A DNA stretch of 64,000 bases from Lysinibacillus_B sp031181585 (GCF_047301505.1 NZ_CP154840.1:4278001-4342000); one strand, 5' to 3'; shown: positions 46,593 to 56,126, counted from the first letter of the stretch. A program made the numbers and translations. The notes: generated by a model not told the origin, from the letters alone.

Positions 46593-47912
46593 TTATAAGA
46601 AGAAAACTACGGCCAACCATCCGAAAATTATCTGCGGAATATTATAGAAAATAAAAGTCGGCACACAAGTATCCCAAATATGATTGTGCTGTCCATCTAC
46701 ATTTAACCCTGCAGTCGGTCCCAGTGTGGAATCTGATGCTGGTGATCCGGCATCCCCCAATACACCTGCTGTACCTATTAAACAAATGATCGCTAGTTCA
46801 CTCAAGCCCAGCTCTACAGCAAGTGGAACAAAAATCGCTGCAATAATTGGAATGGTTGCAAAGGAAGAACCTATCCCCATCGTCACGATCAATCCCACGA
46901 CAAGCATTACAAAAACAGTAATACTAACGCTGCCCCCAAAAAGGTCCATGGCATTTGCTACTAGCGGCTCCACATCTCCTGTTGCATTAATGACTGCTGA
47001 AAAGCCATTAGCAGAAATCATAACAAAGCCGACGAATGCCATCATGCGCATCCCCTCTGTCAACACTGCATCTGCTTCCTTCACCTTTAAAGCACCCGTT
47101 ATATATAGAATAGCAATCCCGACAAGCGAACCAATAATCATTGATTCAGTTGGAATTTGCACTGCTAAAGAAGCAATCAGCGCCAATGCCGCAAAAACAA
47201 TATTACGAGGCTTAATCTCCTTTTCCAGCTGCTGTGTACCTTCTATTTCTACCATTTCATATTTTCTTGGTTTGCGATACGTGATAAACGCTGCTGCAAG
47301 CCCTACCACCATTCCTAACGCTACGATAGCCATTGCCTTAGGAACATCACTCAGCTCTACTGTAAGGCCCGCTAAATCCATTTGAGTAACAATGATATCC
47401 TGATAGATTAGACCAAAGCCATATGGCAGAAACATATATGGCGTAATCAGCCCAAACGTTAAAATACATGCAATTAAGCGACGGTCGATTTGCAGCATGT
47501 TCATTACTTTAATCATCGGTGGAACGATTAACGGAATAAATGCAATGTGTACCGGGATCAAGTTTTGCGACATAACTGCCAATGTCAGCAGTACAAAAAA
47601 GATCAATACCTTCGCCAGCCCTTTTTTCTGAGAATCTCCCTCCCGCTGTACCAGCTTTAAAATTGCACCGACTAATATTTCCGGGATACCTGTACGCGAG
47701 ATAGCTAGTGCAAATCCGCCAAGTAAACCATAACTAAGGGCAATTGTCGCACCGCCACCCAGGCCGCCGACAAACGCATCAATTGTCTCTATAATTGGAA
47801 GTCCGCCGGCAAGTCCACCGAGAATGGCTCCGATTGTTAGAGATAGTACTACATTTATTCGAAGTAGGCTTAACACTAGCATAATACCTACGGCTACTAA
47901 TACTGCATTCAT
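46593..47912 (-). CDS. Na+/H+ antiporter family protein (YuiF-like)
   Basis: A polytopic membrane protein of 439 residues with about 11-12 hydrophobic segments and the Na_H_antiporter/NhaC-like architecture of B. subtilis YuiF. Conserved features are GGFALAISRTG near the middle of the N-terminal half, LIPVHIAFIPLIVPP, and the polar GDAGSPASDSTLGPT loop near the C-terminus. The last is typical of the family and probably forms part of the ion path. It may exchange Na+ or an organic ion for protons; the exact substrate cannot be read from the sequence. It is a single gene between rpsJ and the Bce-like module, and its presence here breaks the usual tuf-rpsJ neighbourhood. Confidence 0.85.
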   Translation of the reverse strand: MNAVLVAVGIMLVLSLLRINVVLSLTIGAILGGLAGGLPIIETIDAFVGGLGGGATIALSYGLLGGFALAISRTGIPEILVGAILKLVQREGDSQKKGLAKVLIFFVLLTLAVMSQNLIPVHIAFIPLIVPPMIKVMNMLQIDRRLIACILTFGLITPYMFLPYGFGLIYQDIIVTQMDLAGLTVELSDVPKAMAIVALGMVVGLAAAFITYRKPRKYEMVEIEGTQQLEKEIKPRNIVFAALALIASLAVQIPTESMIIGSLVGIAILYITGALKVKEADAVLTEGMRMMAFVGFVMISANGFSAVINATGDVEPLVANAMDLFGGSVSITVFVMLVVGLIVTMGIGSSFATIPIIAAIFVPLAVELGLSELAIICLIGTAGVLGDAGSPASDSTLGPTAGLNVDGQHNHIWDTCVPTFIFYNIPQIIFGWLAVVFFL

Positions 47913-47985
47913 CTATGACACTTCACTTTCATATGCTAAATTACTAATGTGTTAAAGTTACTATATTGAGATAGTGAAGTCAATA

Positions 47986-48018
47986 AGAAAACCATCAATT
48001 TTAAAAAAATTGATGGTC
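47986..48018 (-). terminator. Intrinsic terminator of the Bce-like operon
   Basis: Minus strand: ACCATCAATT / AATTGATGGT perfect stem with an A/T loop, followed by TTTTCTTATT. It lies about 20 bp after the permease stop. Confidence 0.85.
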
Positions 48019-48033
48019 TGATTTTAATATGAT

Positions 48034-49995
48034 TTATAATGTACCCCGAATCACTTTTCTGTAATAACTGATGGATAGAAGCGCGAATACGATATACATA
48101 GCGATATATAAAGCCATCGTAATTATCATTGGCGCTACTAGCTCTGAACCGAATAGGAACCAGCCTGATTTCACCGCAAAATAACTATGCAGTAAACCAA
48201 TTAATAGAGGAACACCGAAGTTGAAAAGCTGCTTCGCATAAATCCCACGCATTAATTCCTGTTCAGAGAAGCCAATTTTACGCATAATCGTAAATGAATC
48301 TTTCTGATCGTCTGCTTCTGCTGTCTGCTTGAAATATAAAATGCTGCAAGTTGCCAGTAAAAACGCCAGTCCTAAAAAGGCAGTCGTGAAAATTGTAACA
48401 CCAAGCGTTCCTAAATAATCCTGGCGAGTCTCTTCTTGTGTAGGATTTGCGAAATAATGGGCAGTTCCATCTTTCGTTTCCTGTCCATATTCTTTATGAA
48501 GCTGCTCTGCACGTTCGATATCATTTTTATTTTTTAGGAAGATGGATTTTTGATACTCTCTATACGGATCAGCAGCGTATTGTTTATACTCCTTAAACTT
48601 CTCATCACTCACTACAAAAATCGGTCCGCCTCCTGTTGTTGTCGCCCAACTTAGGATCGGCTCTTCCCTAACTTCTTTCACTTTAACTTTGTCTGTTGCT
48701 TGCTTTTCTTCTGTTCCGAGCTTTACAGTAAGTTCTTTTCCTTTTTCTATCGGGAACATCTCAGCTAGATAGCCGGCATGACTCTCGATCATTACCTCAT
48801 TTTCCTGCAATGTAATTGCCTCATCGATTTGTCGATAATCACTTAATGGAATAATGAATATCTTTGTATATACATCACCCGCTGCAGGAATTGCTACGAC
48901 TTCCTTCATTGGCACCTCTACATAGGAAACATTATAAAAGTCCATTTCATATTCGATATTTTCTTCCTCTAGCGCTGTTAAAAACTCATCCATTTTCGAA
49001 TTCGTCAATATATAATCTGCCGGTACTTTCTGCTGGACAGCGCTATCCGTTGAGTAATAGGAAATATAAGAAAGTGTTGTAACCCCTAATGATACTGCCG
49101 TTAACACAGTGATGAGTGTCAGCGATTTTGCATTCCCCTTCATTCGGTGCATAATCGGTGTAACCGCCAGAACATCAACTATATTTAAATGTCCATTTCT
49201 CTTTAAACGAATTAAATTCATTACAAATGAAACAGAGAAACGGAAGACGAGGAATGTTCCTCCAATCGTTGTCGCTAAAATGATTAACATGTTTAAAAAT
49301 AAGTTATTGCTACTTTCAATATCAAACAACCTTGTCGATGCATAGTAACCATATGCAATCAGCCCAATGCCAATTACTCCAATAACCATTTTAACAGGGC
49401 TAAACCGTTTAACACGCTCGTCCGCCTGTTTTGAAGCAGTGAATAAGTTAAGCAGTGTGACTCGTCGAATCATCCAAGCCATTTGGATTAGAATGATCAG
49501 CAGCAAAATAGTAAACACAACAGCTGTTTTAATTACAGCTTCCTTGCTGAATGTCATTTCCACTACTACATTTTGTTCTAGCAATTTCAGCAGGATCATA
49601 GCGAATAGTCTAGAGCTCAAAAAGCCAAAGACCATCCCACTTAATACCGCTCCTGCAAATAACACGATATTTTCAAGCCCAATTAAACGGAAGATCAGGG
49701 TCTTTGTCATCCCGATCAGCTGATACATACCAATTTCTTTACTGCGGCGCTTTATAAATAAATGATTTGCGTATAGTACAAAGAACAGGACGATGAAGTA
49801 CAGCATATAAGTAGCTGCCTCAAAGCCCGCAGAAGCGGTCCCGCTATTGGAAGTCTGTTCGATTACTGCTTGATTGTACTGCAGGGTAACGAATGAGAAA
49901 TACAGTGTAACGCTGAAAATAAGCGCAAAGAAATACAAAAAGTATTGCTTCATATTTTTTAGCATGCTTCGGAAAACTAATTGGCTAAGACTCAT
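48034..49995 (-). CDS. BceB-type ABC transporter permease
   Basis: A FtsX-family permease of 653 residues with the Bce layout: ten hydrophobic segments, with a large extracytoplasmic domain of about 210 residues between the seventh and eighth (about 305-515). In this family the domain senses cell-wall-active peptides such as bacitracin or lantibiotics and signals to the partner histidine kinase. The ATG at 49995 lies inside the end of the ATPase gene (coupled, GGTGGTGA upstream); a start at 50016 lacks a site. It is the last gene of a RR-HK-ATPase-permease set. Confidence 0.9.
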   Translation of the reverse strand: MSLSQLVFRSMLKNMKQYFLYFFALIFSVTLYFSFVTLQYNQAVIEQTSNSGTASAGFEAATYMLYFIVLFFVLYANHLFIKRRSKEIGMYQLIGMTKTLIFRLIGLENIVLFAGAVLSGMVFGFLSSRLFAMILLKLLEQNVVVEMTFSKEAVIKTAVVFTILLLIILIQMAWMIRRVTLLNLFTASKQADERVKRFSPVKMVIGVIGIGLIAYGYYASTRLFDIESSNNLFLNMLIILATTIGGTFLVFRFSVSFVMNLIRLKRNGHLNIVDVLAVTPIMHRMKGNAKSLTLITVLTAVSLGVTTLSYISYYSTDSAVQQKVPADYILTNSKMDEFLTALEEENIEYEMDFYNVSYVEVPMKEVVAIPAAGDVYTKIFIIPLSDYRQIDEAITLQENEVMIESHAGYLAEMFPIEKGKELTVKLGTEEKQATDKVKVKEVREEPILSWATTTGGGPIFVVSDEKFKEYKQYAADPYREYQKSIFLKNKNDIERAEQLHKEYGQETKDGTAHYFANPTQEETRQDYLGTLGVTIFTTAFLGLAFLLATCSILYFKQTAEADDQKDSFTIMRKIGFSEQELMRGIYAKQLFNFGVPLLIGLLHSYFAVKSGWFLFGSELVAPMIITMALYIAMYIVFALLSISYYRKVIRGTL

Positions 49996-50746
49996 AGCCG
50001 TCACCACCCAGCACACTTTGCGTACTTAAAATTTGCTGGAAAAACTCATTACGCGCCTTATCCCCGCGGTAAAGCTCCGTATACAACGCTCCATCCTTTA
50101 AAAACAGAACCCGAGAGCAGAAGCTCGCTGCAACCGCATCATGCGTTACCATCATGATCGTTACCTGCTGTTGGTTATTGATATCCTCCAGATTTTTCAG
50201 CAGCGCTGTAGCTGCCTTTGAATCTAGCGCTCCTGTTGGTTCATCGGCAAAGACGATGGACGGCTTTGTAATTAATGCCCTGGCAGCAGAAGTACGCTGC
50301 TTCTGACCGCCTGATATTTCGTTCGGATACTTATTTGCAATTCCCTCAATATCCAAAATACGAACAAGCTCCCGGAATCTCGATTCTGCAGCTGCTCTCG
50401 GAATTTTTTTAATTGATAACGGCAGCAGGATATTTTCCTTTACTGTCAATGTATCAAGTAAATTATACTCTTGAAAAATAAACCCTAGTTCGTCTCTTCG
50501 GAAGTTTGCCAGCTCTCTCTCTTTCATTCTTTGAAGGTGCTGCCCATTGATTTCTACAATACCTTCCGTCACCTGATCAATCGAACACAGCACATTAAGC
50601 AGTGTTGTCTTACCGGAACCTGATGCTCCCATAATTCCTACAAACTCACCTTTTTCTACATCTAAGTCTATACCCTTTAATACTTCTTGGGCTGTTGACT
50701 TCTTGCCATATACTTTACGCACTTTCCGCGCTGTTAAAATGCTCAT
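49985..50746 (-). CDS. BceA-type ABC transporter ATP-binding protein
   Basis: A 253-residue ATPase with Walker A GASGSGKTT, Q-loop IFQEYNLLD, signature SGGQKQR, Walker B IVFADEPTGALD and H-loop THD. The EYNLLDTLTVKENILLPL segment is typical of the BceA/MacB branch. It overlaps the permease gene by 11 bp. It is preceded by a 104-bp gap holding an inverted repeat that could be the response-regulator operator. It powers a resistance transporter of the peptide-sensing type. Confidence 0.92.
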   Translation of the reverse strand: MSILTARKVRKVYGKKSTAQEVLKGIDLDVEKGEFVGIMGASGSGKTTLLNVLCSIDQVTEGIVEINGQHLQRMKERELANFRRDELGFIFQEYNLLDTLTVKENILLPLSIKKIPRAAAESRFRELVRILDIEGIANKYPNEISGGQKQRTSAARALITKPSIVFADEPTGALDSKAATALLKNLEDINNQQQVTIMMVTHDAVAASFCSRVLFLKDGALYTELYRGDKARNEFFQQILSTQSVLGGDGYES

Positions 50747-50839
50747 CTAAAAACCCCTCTCTTTCATAACTTGTATCTTCATTTTACAAGGACATCTGTT
50801 TGATTTCGTGCGTTTTACATGACAAAAACAAACGGTACA

Positions 50840-50853
50840 TGACAATTTCGTCA
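50840..50853. promoter_or_regulatory. Candidate BceR-like operator upstream of the ABC genes
   Basis: Minus strand: TGACG-AAAT-TGTCA, an inverted repeat with a 4-bp spacer like the TNACA-N4-TGTAA binding sites of BceR-type regulators. It overlaps the kinase stop codon and precedes the ATPase gene by about 95 bp. A TTGTCA within it could serve as a -35 box. Confidence 0.5.
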
Positions 50854-51855
50854 CATACCGTAAGATTGATCATATGCATTTTCACAAGGAAATTGGATGG
50901 TGACACTTGTCCCTTTCCCTACCATGGAATCTACCTTTAGGCTAATGCCTAATTTGGTTGCTACACTTTTGGCCAAGTACAAGCCCATACCCGTAGCGGC
51001 TGATGATTCTCTCCCAACGGTCCCTGTATAAGACTTCTTAAAGATACGCGGGAGATCTTCTGCTTTGATACCTGGTCCAAAATCCTGGATTTGCAGAACC
51101 GGATGGCCATCACTATCTTCATAACTCATTATATGAATCATTTCATTAGCAGGACTATATTTAATAGCATTCGATAGTACTTGCCTTACAATGAATCCCA
51201 GCCATTTGGCATCTGTTTTGACAACTTGATCGAGCTCTTCCACCTCAAAGCCGATTCCTTTCTCCATACACCAAGATTGGAAATCTCGAATCTCTTTGTA
51301 TACGATTTGCCGGATTTCTACCTGCTCTAAGCGATTATCCTGCTCGATTGTCAGCAGCCGTGTTTGATGAAGCTGCTGATCGAGCAGTAAATAGATCCGA
51401 AGCCACTCCTGCTCCAGCTTAGAACGCAGCTTATCCTCTTTCACTTGTTCAATCATCAATTTAATAGCAGTAAGGGGTGCTTTCATCTCATGTACCCATG
51501 CAAGCAAATCATCCGATTCCTCCTGCCTTTGGATACTTAATTCATTAATGATTTGTGCTTTTTCTTCCAGCTCTTTCAAAAACCGTTCCATATACAGGCA
51601 CTGGAAAGCTGTCAGTCCGATTGGTTCAATGTCCTCCATGACTGTACTGTCTAACAACGTTCGAATAGCCTTTCGATCAGCGAAAAAGCGCCATCCTAAA
51701 AATATAACCAATATCACAAACTGAATGATATTAAAGTAAACAATAGAAACACCTGAAAAACCGGCATCTAGGGTAAAGGCTACATTTGACCAAACAAGGG
51801 AGATAAGAAAGAAACCAATCCAAGCTGCGTGTTCTTTTAGGAATAGCCACCACAT
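50851..51855 (-). CDS. Intramembrane-sensing histidine kinase (BceS-type)
   Basis: A 334-residue sensor kinase. There are two transmembrane helices (about residues 12-32 and 37-58) with almost no extracytoplasmic loop, so it cannot bind ligand itself and depends on the BceAB-type transporter for input. The DHp helix contains the phospho-acceptor His in WVHEMKAPLTAIK. The ATPase domain has the N box VLSNAIKYS, G1 DFGPGI and G2 GMGLYLAKS. The ATG overlaps the regulator stop codon. Confidence 0.93.
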   Translation of the reverse strand: MWWLFLKEHAAWIGFFLISLVWSNVAFTLDAGFSGVSIVYFNIIQFVILVIFLGWRFFADRKAIRTLLDSTVMEDIEPIGLTAFQCLYMERFLKELEEKAQIINELSIQRQEESDDLLAWVHEMKAPLTAIKLMIEQVKEDKLRSKLEQEWLRIYLLLDQQLHQTRLLTIEQDNRLEQVEIRQIVYKEIRDFQSWCMEKGIGFEVEELDQVVKTDAKWLGFIVRQVLSNAIKYSPANEMIHIMSYEDSDGHPVLQIQDFGPGIKAEDLPRIFKKSYTGTVGRESSAATGMGLYLAKSVATKLGISLKVDSMVGKGTSVTIQFPCENAYDQSYGM

Positions 51856-52532
51856 TATTTCTCCACCGCCATGTAACCGAGGCCTTTCTTCGTCACAATT
51901 ACATCTTCCAGCCCGATCTCTCCAAGCCGCTGACGCAAACGGTTGACATTCACTGTTAACGTATTGTCGTTTACAAATCTCTCATCATCCCATAATTTTC
52001 GCATCAATTCATCTCGTGAAACAATTTGATTACTCGCCTTCACAAGAATCTTCAATATAAACAATTCGTTTTTGGTCAGTTCAATCTGTTCCTCATTATA
52101 GGTAACAAGCGCTCGGTCATAATCAAGGGTTGCTTCATTCCAGCGAATGATCTCAGTAGGCTGCTCTTTATAGTCATATGTACGACGAAGAACCGCTTGA
52201 ACCTTTGCAATTAGCACATCCATATGGAAAGGCTTTTGTACAAAATCATCTGCTCCCATCTGCATCGCCATCACCATATCCATCGGATGATCACGAGAGG
52301 AGAGGAAGAGAATCGGCACTTTTGAGATGGCGCGTATTTCACGGCACCAGTGGAAACCATCAAATGCAGGCAGTTGAATATCAATAATTACTAACTGCGG
52401 CTGCTCTGCTAGAAAGTCATCCATCACTTTTTGAAAACTGCTGGGAGCAACCACCAAAATCGACCATTGGGCAAAACGCTCCTGTATTTGCTCAAAAATT
52501 GATGGATCATCTTCTATTAATAATACTTTCAT
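51855..52532 (-). CDS. OmpR-family response regulator (BceR-type)
   Basis: A 225-residue regulator: receiver domain 1-115 with acidic pocket EDD and phospho-acceptor Asp in VIIDIQLPAFDG, Thr/Ser switch region LFLSSRD and Lys in QKPFH. The winged-helix DNA-binding domain is at 130-225 (VNDNTLTVNVNRLRQRL). ATG 52532 is chosen because AGGAGG lies upstream; the longer frame to 52601 is rejected. It is the first gene of the module. Confidence 0.95.
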   Translation of the reverse strand: MKVLLIEDDPSIFEQIQERFAQWSILVVAPSSFQKVMDDFLAEQPQLVIIDIQLPAFDGFHWCREIRAISKVPILFLSSRDHPMDMVMAMQMGADDFVQKPFHMDVLIAKVQAVLRRTYDYKEQPTEIIRWNEATLDYDRALVTYNEEQIELTKNELFILKILVKASNQIVSRDELMRKLWDDERFVNDNTLTVNVNRLRQRLGEIGLEDVIVTKKGLGYMAVEK

Positions 52533-52555
52533 TTTTTCGCCTCCTCTCAATAAGA

Positions 52556-52583
52556 ATACTATAAAAAAACCTTTTATTGTTAA
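52556..52583 (-). promoter_or_regulatory. Promoter of the regulator-kinase genes
   Basis: Minus strand: TTAACA, 16 bp, TAGTAT, about 24 bp before the regulator start codon, directly after the tuf terminator. Confidence 0.6.
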
Positions 52584-52600
52584 TTTTGGCCAAAAACACA

Positions 52601-52634
52601 AAAAAACCTTGAGAGCGTCCCCTCAAGGTTTTTT
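52601..52634 (-). terminator. Intrinsic terminator of the str operon (after tuf)
   Basis: Minus strand: AAAAAACCTTGA / TCAAGGTTTTTT stem (AACCTTGAG core) followed by TTTTTGTG. It separates the ribosomal str block from the Bce-like module. Confidence 0.9.
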
Positions 52635-52653
52635 AAATTAGCATCAGCTAAAA

Positions 52654-53841
52654 TTATTTTTGGATAGAAGCTACAACGCCAGCGCCTACAGTACGTCCAC
52701 CCTCACGGATAGAGAATTTAGTACCTTCTTCAAGAGCGATTGGAGCGATTAATTCTACAGTCATTTCGATGTTATCGCCAGGCATTACCATTTCAACGCC
52801 TTCTGGTAACATACAAATACCTGTTACGTCAGTTGTACGGAAGTAGAACTGAGGACGGTAGTTAGAGAAGAATGGAGTATGACGTCCACCCTCTTCTTTT
52901 GATAAAACGTAAACTTCAGCTTTGAAGTTTGTGTGTGGAGTGATTGAACCTGGTTTAGCCAATACTTGACCACGTTGGATATCTTCACGAGCTACACCAC
53001 GAAGTAATGCACCGATGTTGTCACCAGCTTCAGCATAGTCTAATAATTTACGGAACATTTCAACACCAGTTACAGTAGTTGATTTAGCTTCTTCTTGGAT
53101 ACCGATGATTTCTACTACGTCACCAACTTTAACTTGACCACGTTCAACACGGCCAGTTGCTACTGTACCACGACCAGTGATAGAGAATACGTCCTCTACT
53201 GGCATCATGAATGGTTTGTCAGTTTGACGTTCTGGAGTTGGGATGTACTCATCAACTGCGTTCATTAATTCAACGATTTTTTCTTCCCACTCTGGCTCAC
53301 CTTCAAGAGCTTTAAGAGCAGAACCTTTGATTACTGGTAGGTCATCACCTGGGAAGTCATATTCAGATAGTAGGTCACGGATTTCCATTTCTACTAATTC
53401 TAATAATTCTTCGTCGTCTACCATATCACATTTGTTCATGAATACTACTAAGTAAGGAACACCTACTTGACGAGATAAAAGAATGTGCTCACGAGTTTGT
53501 GGCATTGGGCCATCAGCAGCAGATACTACTAAGATACCGCCGTCCATTTGAGCAGCACCAGTGATCATGTTTTTAACATAGTCAGCGTGTCCTGGGCAGT
53601 CAACGTGTGCATAGTGACGAGTTTCAGTTTCATACTCAACGTGAGAAGTGTTGATTGTGATTCCACGCTCTTTTTCTTCTGGAGCGTTATCGATGTCAGC
53701 GTAAGATTTAGCTTCGCCACCCATTTTTTTAGAAAGAACTGTTGCGATAGCAGCAGTTAAAGTTGTTTTACCATGGTCAACGTGTCCGATTGTACCAATG
53801 TTAGCATGCGTTTTCGAACGGTCAAATTTTTCTTTAGCCAT
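52654..53841 (-). CDS. tuf: Elongation factor Tu
   Basis: EF-Tu delivers aminoacyl-tRNA to the ribosome. The 395-residue protein has P-loop GHVDHGKTT, switch regions with RGITI (residues 57-61) and DCPGH, and G4 NKCD. Domain II contains TGRGTVATGRVERG, and the kirromycin-binding region is wild type. It follows fusA by 126 bp with AGGAGGC before the start. Confidence 0.99.
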   Translation of the reverse strand: MAKEKFDRSKTHANIGTIGHVDHGKTTLTAAIATVLSKKMGGEAKSYADIDNAPEEKERGITINTSHVEYETETRHYAHVDCPGHADYVKNMITGAAQMDGGILVVSAADGPMPQTREHILLSRQVGVPYLVVFMNKCDMVDDEELLELVEMEIRDLLSEYDFPGDDLPVIKGSALKALEGEPEWEEKIVELMNAVDEYIPTPERQTDKPFMMPVEDVFSITGRGTVATGRVERGQVKVGDVVEIIGIQEEAKSTTVTGVEMFRKLLDYAEAGDNIGALLRGVAREDIQRGQVLAKPGSITPHTNFKAEVYVLSKEEGGRHTPFFSNYRPQFYFRTTDVTGICMLPEGVEMVMPGDNIEMTVELIAPIALEEGTKFSIREGGRTVGAGVVASIQK

Positions 53842-53890
53842 TAGAGAAAGCCTCCTAAATATGTGTTTTAGTTTTTTATGTTATAACTGC

Positions 53891-53916
53891 TGGCCGATAA
53901 GGGCCCTTATCAGCCA
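53891..53916. repeat. Near-perfect 26-bp palindrome in the fusA-tuf spacer
   Basis: TGGC-x-GATAAGGGCCCTTATC-x-GCCA, with a perfect central 16-bp palindrome. No T-run follows, so it is not a standard terminator. It could be a protein-binding site, an RNA processing hairpin or a boundary structure. Confidence 0.7.
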
Positions 53917-53967
53917 TGCAATCATAGCTTACAAGTTATTTATACTTGATACAAGATGAAAATTCAA

Positions 53968-56049
53968 TTATTCACCTTTATTTTTTTTGATGATTTCTTC
54001 AGCAATTGATTTTGGTACTTCTTCATAGTGATCAAACACCATTGAGAATACACCGCGACCTTGAGTTGCTGAACGTAAAGTTGTTGCATATCCGAACATT
54101 TCAGATAGTGGAACCATTGCACGTACTACTTGTGAGTTACCGCGAGCTTCCATACCCTCTACGCGACCGCGACGAGCAGTAATGTTACCCATGATATCAC
54201 CAAGGTACTCTTCTGGAATTACAACTTCTACTTTCATCATTGGCTCTAAGATTACTGGGCTACATTTAGATGCAGCAGCTTTTAAAGCCATAGAAGCAGC
54301 GATTTTGAACGCCATTTCGTTGGAGTCAACGTCATGGTATGAACCATCGAATAATTTAGCTTTGATGTCGATTAATGGGTAACCAGCAACAACACCGCGG
54401 TCTAAAGAATCACGAAGTCCAGCTTCTACTGCAGGGATGTATTCACGTGGAACTACACCACCAACGATAGCGTTTTCGAATTCAAAACCTGCGCCCTCTT
54501 CATTTGGAGAGAACTCGATCCATACGTCACCGTATTGACCACGACCACCAGATTGACGAGTGAATTTACCTTGAACTTGAGCAGAACCGCGGAATGTTTC
54601 ACGGTAAGATACCATTGGAGCACCAACGTTAGCTTCTACTTTAAATTCACGCTTCATACGGTCAACTAGGATGTCAAGGTGAAGCTCACCCATACCAGAG
54701 ATAATCGTTTGACCAGTCTCTTGGTCTGTATGTGCACGGAATGTTGGATCTTCTTCTTGAAGTTTTTGTAAAGCTTGACCCATTTTATCTTGGTCAGCTT
54801 TTGATTTTGGTTCTACTGATAAAGAGATAACTGGCTCTGGGAATTCCATAGACTCTAGGATAACAAGATTTTTCTCATCACATAGAGTGTCACCAGTAGT
54901 AGTATCTTTAAGACCTACAGCAGCAGCGATATCACCAGCGTAAACTTTTGAAATTTCTTCACGGCTGTTCGCGTGCATTTGAAGGATACGACCTACACGT
55001 TCACGTTTACCTTTAGTAGAGTTTTGTACGTATGAACCTGAATCTAATGTTCCAGAGTACACACGGAAGAATGTTAATTTACCTACGAATGGATCAGTCA
55101 TAACTTTGAATGCAAGAGCTGCAAATGGCTCTTCATCAGAAGAATTACGTACTAATTCCTCTTCACCATCCACATCAGTACCTTTAATTGCAGGTACATC
55201 AACTGGAGATGGTAGGTAATCGATTACTGCGTCAAGCATTTTACGTACACCTTTGTGTTTGAATGCTGTACCGCAGATTACTGGGTAGAATTCTACTGCG
55301 ATTGTAGCTTTACGAATAGCAGCTTTTAACTCTTCCTTCGTAATTTCTTCACCAGCGAAGTATTTCTCCATGATATCTTCATTAACTTCAGCAATTGCTT
55401 CGATTAATTTTTCACGGTATTCTTCAGCTTGTGCTTGATATTCTTCAGGAATTGGTTGACCTTCGCGTAATGCTGTACCTTCTTCGTTGTCGTAGTAAGT
55501 TACATCCATTTCCACTAAGTCGATGATTGCTTTGAACTCATCTTCAGCACCGATTGGTAATTGGATTGGGTGTGCATTCGCTTGCAGGCGGTCATGTAAA
55601 GTGCCTACAGAGTATAAGAAGTCTGCACCCATTTTATCCATTTTGTTGATGAATACGATACGAGGTACGCCGTAAGTTGTAGCTTGACGCCATACAGTTT
55701 CAGTTTGAGGCTCAACACCTGATTGAGCATCAAGGACTGTTACCGCACCATCAAGTACACGTAGAGAACGTTCTACCTCTACAGTGAAGTCTACGTGTCC
55801 TGGAGTATCGATGATGTTTACGCGGTGCCCTTTCCATTGAGCTGTTGTCGCTGCAGAAGTGATTGTAATACCACGTTCTTGCTCTTGCTCCATCCAGTCC
55901 ATTTGAGAAGCGCCTTCGTGAGTTTCACCGATTTTATGAATCTTACCAGTGTAATAAAGGATACGCTCAGTTGTTGTTGTTTTACCAGCATCAATGTGAG
56001 CCATGATCCCAATATTACGTGTATTCTCTAATGAGAATTCGCGTTTCAT
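53968..56049 (-). CDS. fusA: Elongation factor G
   Basis: EF-G is the translocase GTPase. The 693-residue protein has P-loop AHIDAGKTT, G2 RGITI, DTPGHVDF, G4 NKMD, and domains II-V, including EPMMKVEVVIPEEYLGDIMG. It lies 77 bp after rpsG in the str operon. Confidence 0.99.
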   Translation of the reverse strand: MKREFSLENTRNIGIMAHIDAGKTTTTERILYYTGKIHKIGETHEGASQMDWMEQEQERGITITSAATTAQWKGHRVNIIDTPGHVDFTVEVERSLRVLDGAVTVLDAQSGVEPQTETVWRQATTYGVPRIVFINKMDKMGADFLYSVGTLHDRLQANAHPIQLPIGAEDEFKAIIDLVEMDVTYYDNEEGTALREGQPIPEEYQAQAEEYREKLIEAIAEVNEDIMEKYFAGEEITKEELKAAIRKATIAVEFYPVICGTAFKHKGVRKMLDAVIDYLPSPVDVPAIKGTDVDGEEELVRNSSDEEPFAALAFKVMTDPFVGKLTFFRVYSGTLDSGSYVQNSTKGKRERVGRILQMHANSREEISKVYAGDIAAAVGLKDTTTGDTLCDEKNLVILESMEFPEPVISLSVEPKSKADQDKMGQALQKLQEEDPTFRAHTDQETGQTIISGMGELHLDILVDRMKREFKVEANVGAPMVSYRETFRGSAQVQGKFTRQSGGRGQYGDVWIEFSPNEEGAGFEFENAIVGGVVPREYIPAVEAGLRDSLDRGVVAGYPLIDIKAKLFDGSYHDVDSNEMAFKIAASMALKAAASKCSPVILEPMMKVEVVIPEEYLGDIMGNITARRGRVEGMEARGNSQVVRAMVPLSEMFGYATTLRSATQGRGVFSMVFDHYEEVPKSIAEEIIKKNKGE

Positions 56050-56092
56050 AGGAAATTTCTCCTTCCATATTGGGTTAAAACTGTTAAGTATA

Positions 56093-56122
56093 ATTCATGC
56101 TCTAGCAAGCTAGAGCATGAAT
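56093..56122. repeat. Perfect 13-bp inverted repeat in the rpsG-fusA spacer
   Basis: ATTCATGCTCTAG / CTAGAGCATGAAT with a 4-nt loop, starting 5 bp after the rpsG stop. It lacks a T-run, so it is more likely an attenuator-like or stabilising hairpin than a strong terminator. Confidence 0.7.
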
Positions 56123-56126
56123 GAAA

